A DNA stretch of 5,025 bases from NCBI GenBank assembly GCA_021812905.1, contig JAKAMM010000152.1:1-5025 (forward strand), given 5' to 3'. Position numbers and translations under genes: made by a program. Below are positions 1-5,025 of this stretch, one piece after another. Positions within the stretch are counted from its first letter, which is position 1, and each line of letters starts with the position of its first letter. Origin of the DNA: Chloroflexota bacterium. GTDB taxonomy: Bacteria; Chloroflexota; Anaerolineae; Anaerolineales; Villigracilaceae. The notes under the pieces are model-generated. The model did not search any database. It saw nothing but the letters and a program-made list of their open reading frames with translations, and had not been told where the DNA came from.

Positions 1-1
1 C

Positions 2-1498
2 AAACGCATGATTACCGTCCACGATGTGCGGCATCCAAACCCTGGTGACGCTTCGCCTTTTTATGATAAAAAAATCCGCAACTGGGACGTGATTGCCGTC
101 AAAGGCGCTCCAGATGTGGTGCTAAATTTATGCACGCGCTATCAAACCCTGAATGATGTATCCAAACCGCTGACAACCAGAAAGCGCAACGAGATCATCG
201 CCGCCATCGATACCATGTCGGAAGATGCTTTACGAGTACTGGGGCTGGCTTATCGACTTGAACGGGATGTTCCTGACGATCCAAATAAAATAGTCACGGA
301 AAAACTTGAAAAGGACCTGGTCTTCGTCGGTTTGGTCGGCATGATCGACCCGGCACGCGAGGAGGTCAAACCAGCTCTGGAACGGGCTCGACGGGCCGGT
401 ATTCGCACGATCATGATCACTGGCGATTATCCCAACACCGCGCGCGCCATTGCCGATGAGATCGGCTTGCTCAAACGTGGACGCAAAGTCGCAACCGGCG
501 CGGACCTGGACGCGATGAGCGATAAAAAATTATTCCGCGAGATCGAGAAGACAGATGTCTTTGCCCGCGTTTCGCCGGAACATAAAATGCGCATCGTGAA
601 TGCCCTGCAGGCCAATAACGAAATCGTGGCAATGACTGGCGATGGCGTCAACGATGCGCCCGCCATCAAACGCTCCGACATCGGCGTGGCGATGGGCATC
701 ACCGGCACAGATGTCGCCAAAGAGACCGCCGACATGGTGCTGACCGACGACAACTATGCCAGTATCGTGGCGGCGGTCGAGCAGGGACGCATCATTTATT
801 CCAACATCCGCAAATTCGTTTTCTTCCTGCTTTCATCCAATGTGGCTGAGATCATGGTTATCTTTCTCGCCACACTGGCCGGACTGCCCGCACCATTGAC
901 CGCCATTCAACTTCTATGGCTCAACCTCATCACCGATGGCGCGCCCGCATTGGCATTGGCCATGGAAAGAGGCGACCCGGATATTATGTTGCACAAGCCG
1001 CGCGCCAAGAATGAACCGATCATTAATCGAATCATGGGCGTGGGCATCACGATCCAAACAATAGCGCAAACCAGCGCAGTCTTAATGGCCTTCGGACTCG
1101 GATTGATCTGGCATCTTGAAGCGGGCGCACTTGTACCACAAGGCATGAACCCCGTTTTATATTTACTCCATCACGATTGGCGCGGCGTGGATATTCAGGC
1201 CGCGGAAACAATGGCCTTCGTCACCCTCTCGCTGTGCGAACTCTTCCGCGCTTACACCGTCCGCTCGGAGCGCGCATCAATTTTTCAGATCGGGATTTTC
1301 TCCAACAAATACATGCAATACGCGGTTGGCCTTTCGATTGCGTTGCTTTTGATCGTCTGCGGCGTCCCGTTCCTGCAACCGATCTTCAACACACACTTCC
1401 TGTCATTCACTGAATGGAGTGCAGTGCTTGGGCTTTCCTTGATCCCCGCCTTTTCCGAGGAAGTCACCAAATTCTTTTTACGAAGACAAAAAGAATGA
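2..1498 (+). CDS. Cation-transporting P-type ATPase (P2A, probable Ca2+ pump), C-terminal part, 5' truncated
   Basis: ATP-driven cation pump of the cytoplasmic membrane. The reading frame is open to the left edge (Lys-Arg precede the first Met at 8), and the early residues fit the conserved K-R-M nucleotide-domain strand, so the Met at 8 is internal. The phosphorylation DKTGT motif and M1-M4 lie outside the window. Counting from that Met: KGAPD (32-36, ATP binding), MIDPAR (112-117), TGDYP (138-142), the hinge TGDGVNDAPA (210-219), then six likely membrane helices from about residue 268 to the end. Residues equivalent to SERCA calcium ligands are present: N278 and E281 in M5, N306/T309/D310 in M6, and E411 in M8, which favours Ca2+ over Na+/K+ or H+. 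The M4 ligand cannot be seen, so Mn2+ or another cation remains possible. The TGA stop lies about 14 bp before a palindrome, and the gene converges on rnhB. Family assignment is very sure; substrate is inference. Confidence 0.96.
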   Translation, partial: KRMITVHDVRHPNPGDASPFYDKKIRNWDVIAVKGAPDVVLNLCTRYQTLNDVSKPLTTRKRNEIIAAIDTMSEDALRVLGLAYRLERDVPDDPNKIVTEKLEKDLVFVGLVGMIDPAREEVKPALERARRAGIRTIMITGDYPNTARAIADEIGLLKRGRKVATGADLDAMSDKKLFREIEKTDVFARVSPEHKMRIVNALQANNEIVAMTGDGVNDAPAIKRSDIGVAMGITGTDVAKETADMVLTDDNYASIVAAVEQGRIIYSNIRKFVFFLLSSNVAEIMVIFLATLAGLPAPLTAIQLLWLNLITDGAPALALAMERGDPDIMLHKPRAKNEPIINRIMGVGITIQTIAQTSAVLMAFGLGLIWHLEAGALVPQGMNPVLYLLHHDWRGVDIQAAETMAFVTLSLCELFRAYTVRSERASIFQIGIFSNKYMQYAVGLSIALLLIVCGVPFLQPIFNTHFLSFTEWSAVLGLSLIPAFSEEVTKFFLRRQKE

Positions 1499-1512
1499 AC
1501 TCGAAAGTAATC

Positions 1513-1552
1513 AATTACGGATCACGTAATACGTATTACGTGATCTGTAATT
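1513..1552. repeat. Nested 40-bp palindrome between convergent genes
   Basis: Two 20-nt arms with no spacer (centre between 1532 and 1533) match at 19 of 20 positions; the exception is G1519 against T1546, which would still pair as G-U in a plus-strand transcript. Each arm is itself an inverted repeat: ATTACG-5 nt-CGTAAT at 1514-1530, and ATTACG-5 nt-TGTAAT at 1535-1551. The sequence is AT-richer than its surroundings. It sits after the ATPase stop and overlaps the last five codons and the stop of rnhB. It could fold in transcripts from either side and act as a bidirectional 3' end or stabilising stem, but no T-run follows on either strand, so it is not a textbook intrinsic terminator. A dispersed palindromic repeat is the other reading. 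Confidence 0.85.
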
Positions 1553-2165
1553 CTTTAACGACATATGTTTTTCGATGGATCGGCGAATATCCCAGCCGTT
1601 TCAGTGCGAGACGATGAACCTGCGTGCCGTACCCTTTATGTTTTCCAAGCTGATAGCCGGGATGCTGCGCGTCCAATTCGCGCATCAACGCATCACGCGC
1701 CGTCTTCGCCAGCACGGACGCGCAGGCAATGCTCAGGCAGCGCGCGTCGCCTTTGACGATGGATGTCTGGGAAATATCCAGTTCGGGGAGTTCGAGTCGA
1801 AAATCGGTGAGAAGATAATCGGGAATTAAAGATATTGCTTCAAGCGCGCGCATTGCGGCTAGGCGCGTCGCGGCAACAATGCCAAGCGAATCTATTTCTT
1901 CAGCGGAGGAAAAGCCAACCGCGTGAGCCAATGCAACTTCCTTGATGCGCGGTGAAACGGAATCACGCGCCAGCGGAGTCATCTGCTTGGAATCGCGCAC
2001 CCGGCTCAAGGTCGAGAGAAGATGCGGATTGTTCGGCAGGCTGACCGCGCCGACCGCGACCGGGCCGGCCAACGCGCCGCGTCCGGCTTCGTCCAATCCG
2101 ACAATAGTTTGAAGTCCGCTTTGCCAGAGATTTTTTTCAAAAGAGAGATCAGGGTCGGTCCGCAT
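1536..2165 (-). CDS. rnhB: Ribonuclease HII
   Basis: Cleaves the RNA strand of RNA-DNA hybrids and nicks at single ribonucleotides misincorporated in DNA; cytoplasmic, metal-dependent. Numbered from the upstream ATG at 2192: VGLDEAGRG (31-39) gives catalytic D34 and E35 and the GRG motif that senses the RNA-DNA junction; DSK at 67-69; D130 in the LLTDF strand; D167 in the SIACASVLAKTARD helix; then HPGYQLGKHKGYGT (177-190). All four acidic residues are present and the length is normal. Start choice: the ATG at 2165 (209 aa) has GGGGA 7 nt upstream, while the ATG at 2192 (218 aa) has no ribosome site and overlaps the glycosyltransferase by 44 bp instead of 17. Last gene of the minus-strand cluster, probably translated by coupling with the gene before it. 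Its final residues and TAA come from the palindrome at 1513-1552. Function is sure; the start is less so. Confidence 0.96.
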   Translation of the reverse strand: MRTDPDLSFEKNLWQSGLQTIVGLDEAGRGALAGPVAVGAVSLPNNPHLLSTLSRVRDSKQMTPLARDSVSPRIKEVALAHAVGFSSAEEIDSLGIVAATRLAAMRALEAISLIPDYLLTDFRLELPELDISQTSIVKGDARCLSIACASVLAKTARDALMRELDAQHPGYQLGKHKGYGTQVHRLALKRLGYSPIHRKTYVVKELQIT

Positions 2166-2883
2166 CGTATCGTCCCCGCCAGGCGTTGACATGGATGCGG
2201 AAGATGTCGCCGATCATGCGCGTGGCATCCCGCAGGGCATTGACCTTGCTCTCGGAGCGGTAATACCAGTGAATGGGAATTTCAGCCACACGATACTTGT
2301 GCCGTTTGGCGAGGAAAAGCAATTCGATATCGAATGACCAGCCGAATAGGGTCTGATATTTGAAAAGTTCCTCGGCAGCCTGGGCGCGAAAACACTTGAA
2401 GCCGCATTGCGTATCGTCCAGCCCCGGCAGGATCAGCGCGCGGATGATGAGATTGATTCCGCGCCCGCCAAGGTGACGATAAAAAGGCTCGTTGTATCGC
2501 ACAGCTCCGTGCGCTTCGCGAGACGCAATCGCAACATCAAAGTCGCCCAACGCGGGAGGCAGGAATTTGTTGATCTCATCCACCGGCATCGAAAGGTCGG
2601 CGTCGCACATCAGGCGGTACTGGCCGCGCGCCTCGAACATGCCGCGATGGACAGCCAGTCCTTTGCCGCGGCCTTCCTCGTGGATCACGCGCAAGCTTGG
2701 ATGTTGACGCGCATATTCCTGGGCGATCTCAAAGGTGCGGTCTGTGCTTCCGTTCTCAATGACAAGAACTTCTGATTGATAGGACTGTTGTCCAAGAAAC
2801 GCAAAGACCTGCTCCAGAGTCTGGGGCAGGCGGCCTTCCTCATTATGAGCTGGAATGATGATGGATAGGAAAGGAACTGACAA
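2149..2883 (-). CDS. Family 2 glycosyltransferase, Alg5/DPM1-like
   Basis: GT-A fold transferase, 244 aa, of the group that moves a sugar from a nucleotide donor to a polyprenyl (dolichyl- or undecaprenyl-) phosphate or a related acceptor. Visible signs: an N-terminal strand and loop LSIIIPAHNEE (6-16), ENGSTDRT (43-50), the metal-binding DAD (94-96) followed by LSMP, a conserved SREAHG stretch (121-126), DDTQCGFK (156-163), and FDIELLFLAKR (184-194) followed by EIPIHWYYRSESKVN. There is no long hydrophobic segment, so the enzyme is probably soluble or peripheral on the inner face of the membrane. The start is a TTG: an in-frame TGA lies eight codons upstream and no ATG or GTG lies between, so TTG at 2883 is the earliest usual start. 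It begins 4 bp after the previous stop and has no clear Shine-Dalgarno sequence, which suggests coupled translation. The 3' end overlaps rnhB. Sugar and acceptor cannot be told from sequence. Confidence 0.93.
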   Translation of the reverse strand: MSVPFLSIIIPAHNEEGRLPQTLEQVFAFLGQQSYQSEVLVIENGSTDRTFEIAQEYARQHPSLRVIHEEGRGKGLAVHRGMFEARGQYRLMCDADLSMPVDEINKFLPPALGDFDVAIASREAHGAVRYNEPFYRHLGGRGINLIIRALILPGLDDTQCGFKCFRAQAAEELFKYQTLFGWSFDIELLFLAKRHKYRVAEIPIHWYYRSESKVNALRDATRMIGDIFRIHVNAWRGRYDADRP

Positions 2884-2887
2884 GGTA

Positions 2888-3844
2888 TTATGAGTTAAGG
2901 AAAATCAGGTAATAGCCAATGGCGGAGGCCATGAGGCAGACCCAGCACAGGAAAATGGCAATCAGAATCGCCAACTGCGGAACGGTCATTCCGAGCGCAC
3001 GCTGTTGTTTATTTTGTCTGGCTGACGGCAGACGCGGCGCAGAACCAGTTCCGGTCTGTTGGGGCTGATACACTTTTGCCGGGGCTTCCTCCAAGGCGAA
3101 ACCAAGCTCATTCGGATCAAGTGGGGTGGCTTTTTCCGATGCTCGAAAAATGGCTTGGGCGCGCGAAAGGGCCGGTTGGACGGACACATTATCCGGCGCC
3201 TGCTGTGGACGCGCGGCCGGTATTTGCAGGGCTGGTTGGGGTGTGGAACCTGAATTCGGCTCGACAATGCGGTTCGCCAAATCGTGGACCATCTCTATTG
3301 CCAGTACTGGCCGGGACTGCTGGAGAGATGCGGCAAATTGTTTAATGGCATCACTCATGACCACGCGCACCGCAGGCCGCATCGAGTCAATGTGCATAGC
3401 GGGACTGGATGCCATTAAAATCGGCTCAACCGGCCCGGTCAAAGTCACACCTAGCTTTGCAAGATAACGGTCAAGAACCTTTGCAAGTTGTGCCACACGT
3501 GTCATTAAATTAATCGGCGATGGAGTGAACCGCCCGTTATTGGTGGTTCCCCACTGATCGCCCTTGGCTTCATAGAAACCACTCAACGGTGTGACATAAA
3601 TGATGTACACGCCGGGCGGACCAATCAAGATGATCGGCTCGATGATTTCAATACCGGGCAGGGTGAAATTGCGGATGAGGACAAAACCCTTTTCGAGGGC
3701 GCGGTCAAGCTGGGCGATGATGCGCTTCTGGGTTTCCATTTCGGCATACCACGAGAATCCATACTTCAACGTGCCTTGAATGCGCTCGACCAGGCTGATC
3801 TCGCCTTTGTCGTTTTGTAAGGGGGTTTTGTCAATGAGTTTCAT
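2888..3844 (-). CDS. NERD-like domain protein with C-terminal membrane anchor, probably catalytically inactive
   Basis: 318-aa protein. Residues about 35-190 resemble the NERD (nuclease-related) fold: a helix with E37, GFVLIRNFTLPG (53-64), IILIGPPGVYII (71-82), SGFYEAKGDQW (88-98) and a Pro-Ile-Asn stretch (110-112) followed by a helix, the same order as in NERD proteins. In active members the strand reads I-D...hydrophobic...I-E-V-K; here D is E69, and the E and K positions are Tyr83 and Thr85, so nuclease activity is unlikely. Residues 195-285 are a low-complexity Pro/Gln/Ala-rich linker, and 290-316 is one hydrophobic helix ending two residues before the C-terminus, so it is probably tail-anchored with the domain in the cytoplasm. 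ATG at 3844 lacks a Shine-Dalgarno sequence (CCTCCGTT precedes it). It lies 35 bp after the small gene and 4 bp before the glycosyltransferase. The fold assignment is by eye and moderately sure; the role is unknown. Confidence 0.85.
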   Translation of the reverse strand: MKLIDKTPLQNDKGEISLVERIQGTLKYGFSWYAEMETQKRIIAQLDRALEKGFVLIRNFTLPGIEIIEPIILIGPPGVYIIYVTPLSGFYEAKGDQWGTTNNGRFTPSPINLMTRVAQLAKVLDRYLAKLGVTLTGPVEPILMASSPAMHIDSMRPAVRVVMSDAIKQFAASLQQSRPVLAIEMVHDLANRIVEPNSGSTPQPALQIPAARPQQAPDNVSVQPALSRAQAIFRASEKATPLDPNELGFALEEAPAKVYQPQQTGTGSAPRLPSARQNKQQRALGMTVPQLAILIAIFLCWVCLMASAIGYYLIFLNS

Positions 3845-3879
3845 AACGGAGGCCGATTTGGGTCCAGATGGACGCGAAG

Positions 3880-4179
3880 CTAAAAGGCGGGCACACCTTC
3901 GAGTTCATCGTGGTCAACATCGGCGCGGGTTGCCAGGATTTGTTTGTCATCCTTGCCCATTGCCTGGATCGGTTTGCCAATCTCAAACGTGCTGGCCAAA
4001 AACTCCTTGCGCTGGCCGGTCACAAAACGCTTGCCCTTTTTCAAACGTTCGAGCAACGTCTTCCGGTCCAGCAGGACGCGGTCAGAAAAAGTCGCGCCGC
4101 GCCGTTCATAGGCGCGCACTACATCGATCTTTCCGCTTTTATAACGAACCGCTTCAACTACTCCATCAAATTTCTGCAT
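3880..4179 (-). CDS. Small protein of unknown function, 99 aa
   Basis: I do not recognise a named family. From the ATG at 4179 the protein starts MQKFDGVVEAVRY and has a strand-rich, basic first half (residues 1-72, with AYERRGATFSDRV at 23-35 and a Lys/Arg-rich helix at 39-51) and an acidic tail (D87, D89, D91, E92, E94). No signal peptide, membrane helix or Cys motif is seen; it is probably cytoplasmic. Three starts are possible: 4290 (reads back over the tRNA trailer, unlikely), 4203 (lies in the T-run of the hairpin at 4207-4229), and 4179, which has GAGGG 3 nt upstream and is preferred. It is first in the minus-strand cluster, 35 bp ahead of the NERD-like gene. The opposite strand is also open over this stretch, but this strand has the more protein-like composition and the collinear context. 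A real gene is likely; the function is unknown. Confidence 0.75.
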   Translation of the reverse strand: MQKFDGVVEAVRYKSGKIDVVRAYERRGATFSDRVLLDRKTLLERLKKGKRFVTGQRKEFLASTFEIGKPIQAMGKDDKQILATRADVDHDELEGVPAF

Positions 4180-4193
4180 AAGCCCTCTGTCCC

Positions 4194-4202
4194 ATTTTAG
4201 CA
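4194..4202 (-). promoter_or_regulatory. Possible extended -10 promoter of the minus-strand cluster
   Basis: On the minus strand TGC-TAAAAT forms an extended -10 (5 of 6 matches to TATAAT plus the TG). There is no -35 at the expected distance, because that place is occupied by the GC-rich hairpin at 4207-4229. A start about 7 nt downstream would leave a leader of only about 8 nt, containing the GAGGG ribosome site of the 99-aa gene. Read-through from the tRNA promoter is the alternative source of the cluster transcript. Confidence 0.3.
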
Positions 4203-4206
4203 TAAA

Positions 4207-4229
4207 GCCGCCGAGGTTCTCCCGGCGGC
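4207..4229 (-). terminator. Terminator-like hairpin downstream of tRNA-Pro
   Basis: On the minus strand GCCGCCG and CGGCGGC pair perfectly (7 bp) around a 9-nt loop, followed by CTTTATGC. The stem is strong and all G-C, but the T-run is only three bases, so termination may be partial. It lies 67 nt after the tRNA 3' end and 28 nt before the start codon of the 99-aa gene, so it separates the tRNA transcript from the cluster, perhaps leakily. Confidence 0.6.
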
Positions 4230-4238
4230 AGTAATGTG

Positions 4239-4288
4239 GTCGGGGTGGGCGGATTCGTACCATCCCCTCAATGGGGAAAACGCCGACC
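4239..4288 (-). repeat. Interrupted second copy of the tRNA-Pro 3' end
   Basis: Bases 4239-4257 repeat 4296-4314 exactly (19 nt: the acceptor 3' strand, discriminator and T-arm 3' side), at an offset of 57 bp. Then CGCCGACC at 4281-4288 repeats 4318-4325 (T-arm 5' side and variable region). Between the two blocks the copy has 23 bases where the gene has 3 (AAC). The extra bases include a small hairpin, TCCCC at 4263-4267 with GGGGA at 4273-4277. The fragment lies directly 3' of the intact tRNA in the same orientation. It cannot make a tRNA. It may be a displaced old 3' end from an integration, or a tandem duplication that has decayed; no integrase is seen here. Confidence 0.8.
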
Positions 4289-4296
4289 AATTCGTG

Positions 4297-4370
4297 TCGG
4301 GGTGGGCGGATTCGAACCGCCGACCTCTTGCTCCCAAAGCAAGCGCGCTAGCCAGCTGTGCTACACCCCG
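4297..4370 (-). tRNA. tRNA-Pro (anticodon UGG)
   Basis: Cloverleaf by eye on the minus strand: acceptor CGGGGTG (4370-4364) pairs fully with CACCCCG (4304-4298), discriminator A at 4297. The D-arm is GCAC...GCGC with an A-C mismatch at 12-23. The anticodon stem CTTGC/GCAAG encloses the loop TTTGGGA, giving anticodon TGG and G37. T-stem GGCGG/CCGCC encloses TTCGAAT. CCA is not encoded: the bases after the discriminator are CAC, so CCA must be added after transcription. It decodes proline CCN codons, mainly CCA and CCG. Transcribed from the promoter at 4381-4410. Confidence 0.97.
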
Positions 4371-4380
4371 TAGCGGGACG

Positions 4381-4410
4381 AGTATAATGCGAAGGATTAC
4401 CAACCGTCAA
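4381..4410 (-). promoter_or_regulatory. Promoter of tRNA-Pro
   Basis: Minus strand: TTGACG (4410-4405, 5 of 6 to consensus), an 18-bp spacer, and TATACT (4386-4381, 5 of 6). The expected start is near 4374, about four bases before the mature tRNA 5' end. The stretch after the -10 is GC-rich (CGTCCCGC), as in the discriminators of stable-RNA promoters that are under stringent control; control by ppGpp is inference. Confidence 0.7.
4383..4388 (+). promoter_or_regulatory. Perfect TATAAT -10 facing the esterase gene
   Basis: TATAAT reads toward the lipoprotein esterase gene and shares its bases with the tRNA -10 on the other strand. It would start transcription near 4395 and give a leader of about 28 nt. 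The -35 place (4360-4365, GCTACA, inside the tRNA gene) is poor, matching 3 of 6. AGGA at 4415-4418 is the likely ribosome site, 4 nt before the ATG. Confidence 0.45.
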
Positions 4411-4422
4411 GCACAGGACTCA

Positions 4423-5025
4423 ATGACTCATCTTCGCATCATCTTTACTCTTTCGCTTCTTTTCGGACTTTCAGCCTGCTCGCCGTCAAACCAGCCGACA
4501 CCCACACCGACAATTATCCCGCCAACCTCCACAGCCACGACTACTCCAACCGCCACGCCCATTCCGACCTCCACGCCGTTGACCTGTCTCAGCCAGCCCG
4601 GCCGCGTGGACAATGGCGTAGTCAACACAACAAATCCACCGCAACAATTTTTGATCTACCTTCCGCCGTGCTATGCTGTCAAAATCAATCAGCATTATCC
4701 CGTCCTTTATCTCCTTCACGGACAAACTTACATTGACGACCAGTGGGTACGTCTGGGTGCGGCCACCGCAACGGATAATTTAATCCTGTCAGGCAAAGCC
4801 AAACCATTCATCATTGTTTTTCCCGATGATCGCTACTGGAATTTGAATGCGGGGCCGGGTTTTGGAGATCGTGTGATTAACGTGGTTATTCCGTATATTG
4901 ATGGACACTACCGCACCTTCACTGACCGCACTCATCGCGCTCTGGGCGGACTCTCCCGCGGCGGCGGCTGGACTGTCCGCCTCGGCCTGCAACATTACGA
5001 ACTATTCGGTGAACTCGGCATGCAT
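4423..5025 (+). CDS. Lipoprotein esterase, alpha/beta hydrolase (esterase D / enterochelin esterase-like), 3' truncated
   Basis: First 201 codons of a secreted, lipid-anchored esterase that runs off the right edge. ATG at 4423 is preceded by AGGA. Residues 4-18 are a hydrophobic signal peptide ending in the lipobox L16-S-A-C19; Cys19 would be lipidated after signal peptidase II cleavage. Residues 20-54 are a Pro/Thr-rich spacer, common between lipobox and domain in Chloroflexota-like lipoproteins. The hydrolase domain follows: FLIYLPPCY (76-84), YPVLYLLHG (92-100, oxyanion region), FIIVFPDD (129-136), VIPYIDGHYRT (155-165), and the nucleophile elbow G176-L-S178-R-G180, so Ser178 is the likely nucleophile. 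The acid and His of the triad are beyond the window. This pattern fits the putative esterase family that includes S-formylglutathione hydrolase, enterochelin esterase and feruloyl/acetyl-xylan esterases; the substrate cannot be assigned. Divergent from tRNA-Pro, with its own -10 at 4383. Confidence 0.92.
   Translation, partial: MTHLRIIFTLSLLFGLSACSPSNQPTPTPTIIPPTSTATTTPTATPIPTSTPLTCLSQPGRVDNGVVNTTNPPQQFLIYLPPCYAVKINQHYPVLYLLHGQTYIDDQWVRLGAATATDNLILSGKAKPFIIVFPDDRYWNLNAGPGFGDRVINVVIPYIDGHYRTFTDRTHRALGGLSRGGGWTVRLGLQHYELFGELGMH

Noticed and set aside
427..1146. Minus-strand frames opposite the ATPase
   Set aside because: They fall fully inside highly conserved P-type ATPase motifs and have no recognisable content.
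1513..1552. Rho-independent terminator call for the palindrome
   Set aside because: No T-run follows on either strand (CTTTAACG on plus, GATTACTTT on minus), so it is reported as a palindromic repeat rather than a terminator.
2407..2775. Plus-strand frame of 122 codons opposite the glycosyltransferase
   Set aside because: Antisense of conserved GT2 motifs including the DAD region; no independent support.
3780..4200. Plus-strand frames of 110 and 133 codons opposite the 99-aa gene
   Set aside because: No domain or ribosome site, and they run against a collinear minus-strand cluster; the minus-strand product has the more protein-like composition.
4239..4288. Second tRNA gene next to tRNA-Pro
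   Set aside because: Only the 3' third is present, its T-arm is split by 20 extra bases, and a 5' acceptor half would have to lie inside the first tRNA.
4197..4403. Open frame on the minus strand reading through the tRNA-Pro gene and its duplicate, with FESAHPD and YESAHPD as an internal repeat
   Set aside because: It is the conceptual translation of a tRNA; this type of frame is a common false protein in databases. The peptide repeat only reflects the tRNA 3' duplication.
4428..4725. Minus-strand frames with Val/Gly-rich repeats opposite the esterase gene
   Set aside because: They are the antisense of the Pro/Thr-rich spacer (PT codons read as VG) and overlap a clear lipoprotein gene.
1..5025. 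CRISPR array, insertion sequence or transposase, toxin-antitoxin pair, riboswitch
   Set aside because: No regularly spaced direct repeats, no transposase or integrase motifs, no paired small toxin/antitoxin frames, and leaders too short for a riboswitch.

Overview
The window looks like an ordinary chromosomal stretch of a free-living bacterium with moderate GC content. The best guess is a Chloroflexota (Anaerolineae-like) genome. That guess rests on the Pro/Thr-rich spacer after the lipobox of the last gene and on the style of the Alg5-like glycosyltransferase and NERD-like protein; there is no marker gene, so it is inference only.

Layout: (1) positions 2-1498, plus strand: the C-terminal half of a P-type ATPase with SERCA-type calcium ligands, cut by the left edge. 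(2) 1513-1552: a nearly perfect 40-bp nested palindrome between the convergent ends of the ATPase and rnhB; it supplies the last codons and the stop of rnhB. (3) 4179 down to 1536, minus strand: a compact four-gene cluster in the order 99-aa unknown protein, degenerate NERD-like tail-anchored protein, GT2 glycosyltransferase, RNase HII. Gaps are 35 bp and 4 bp, followed by an overlap, so co-transcription is likely. (4) 4207-4370, minus strand: tRNA-Pro(UGG), followed by a broken second copy of its own 3' third and a GC-rich terminator-like hairpin. (5) 4381-4410: the tRNA promoter, whose -10 element also reads as a perfect TATAAT on the other strand. (6) 4423-5025, plus strand: a lipoprotein esterase of the alpha/beta-hydrolase (esterase D / enterochelin esterase-like) type, cut by the right edge.

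The genes do not form an obvious single pathway. RNase HII removes RNA from DNA, the glycosyltransferase works on nucleotide- or lipid-linked sugars at the membrane, and the NERD-like protein is probably a non-catalytic membrane-anchored protein. No stretch above 300 bases lacks a gene; the longest non-coding parts are about 117 bp (4180-4296) and about 52 bp (4371-4422).

I found no clear new multi-gene system. The items most worth a second look are the tRNA 3'-end duplication, the nested palindrome carrying the rnhB stop, the NERD-like protein with its catalytic motif replaced, and the symmetric promoter between tRNA-Pro and the esterase gene.
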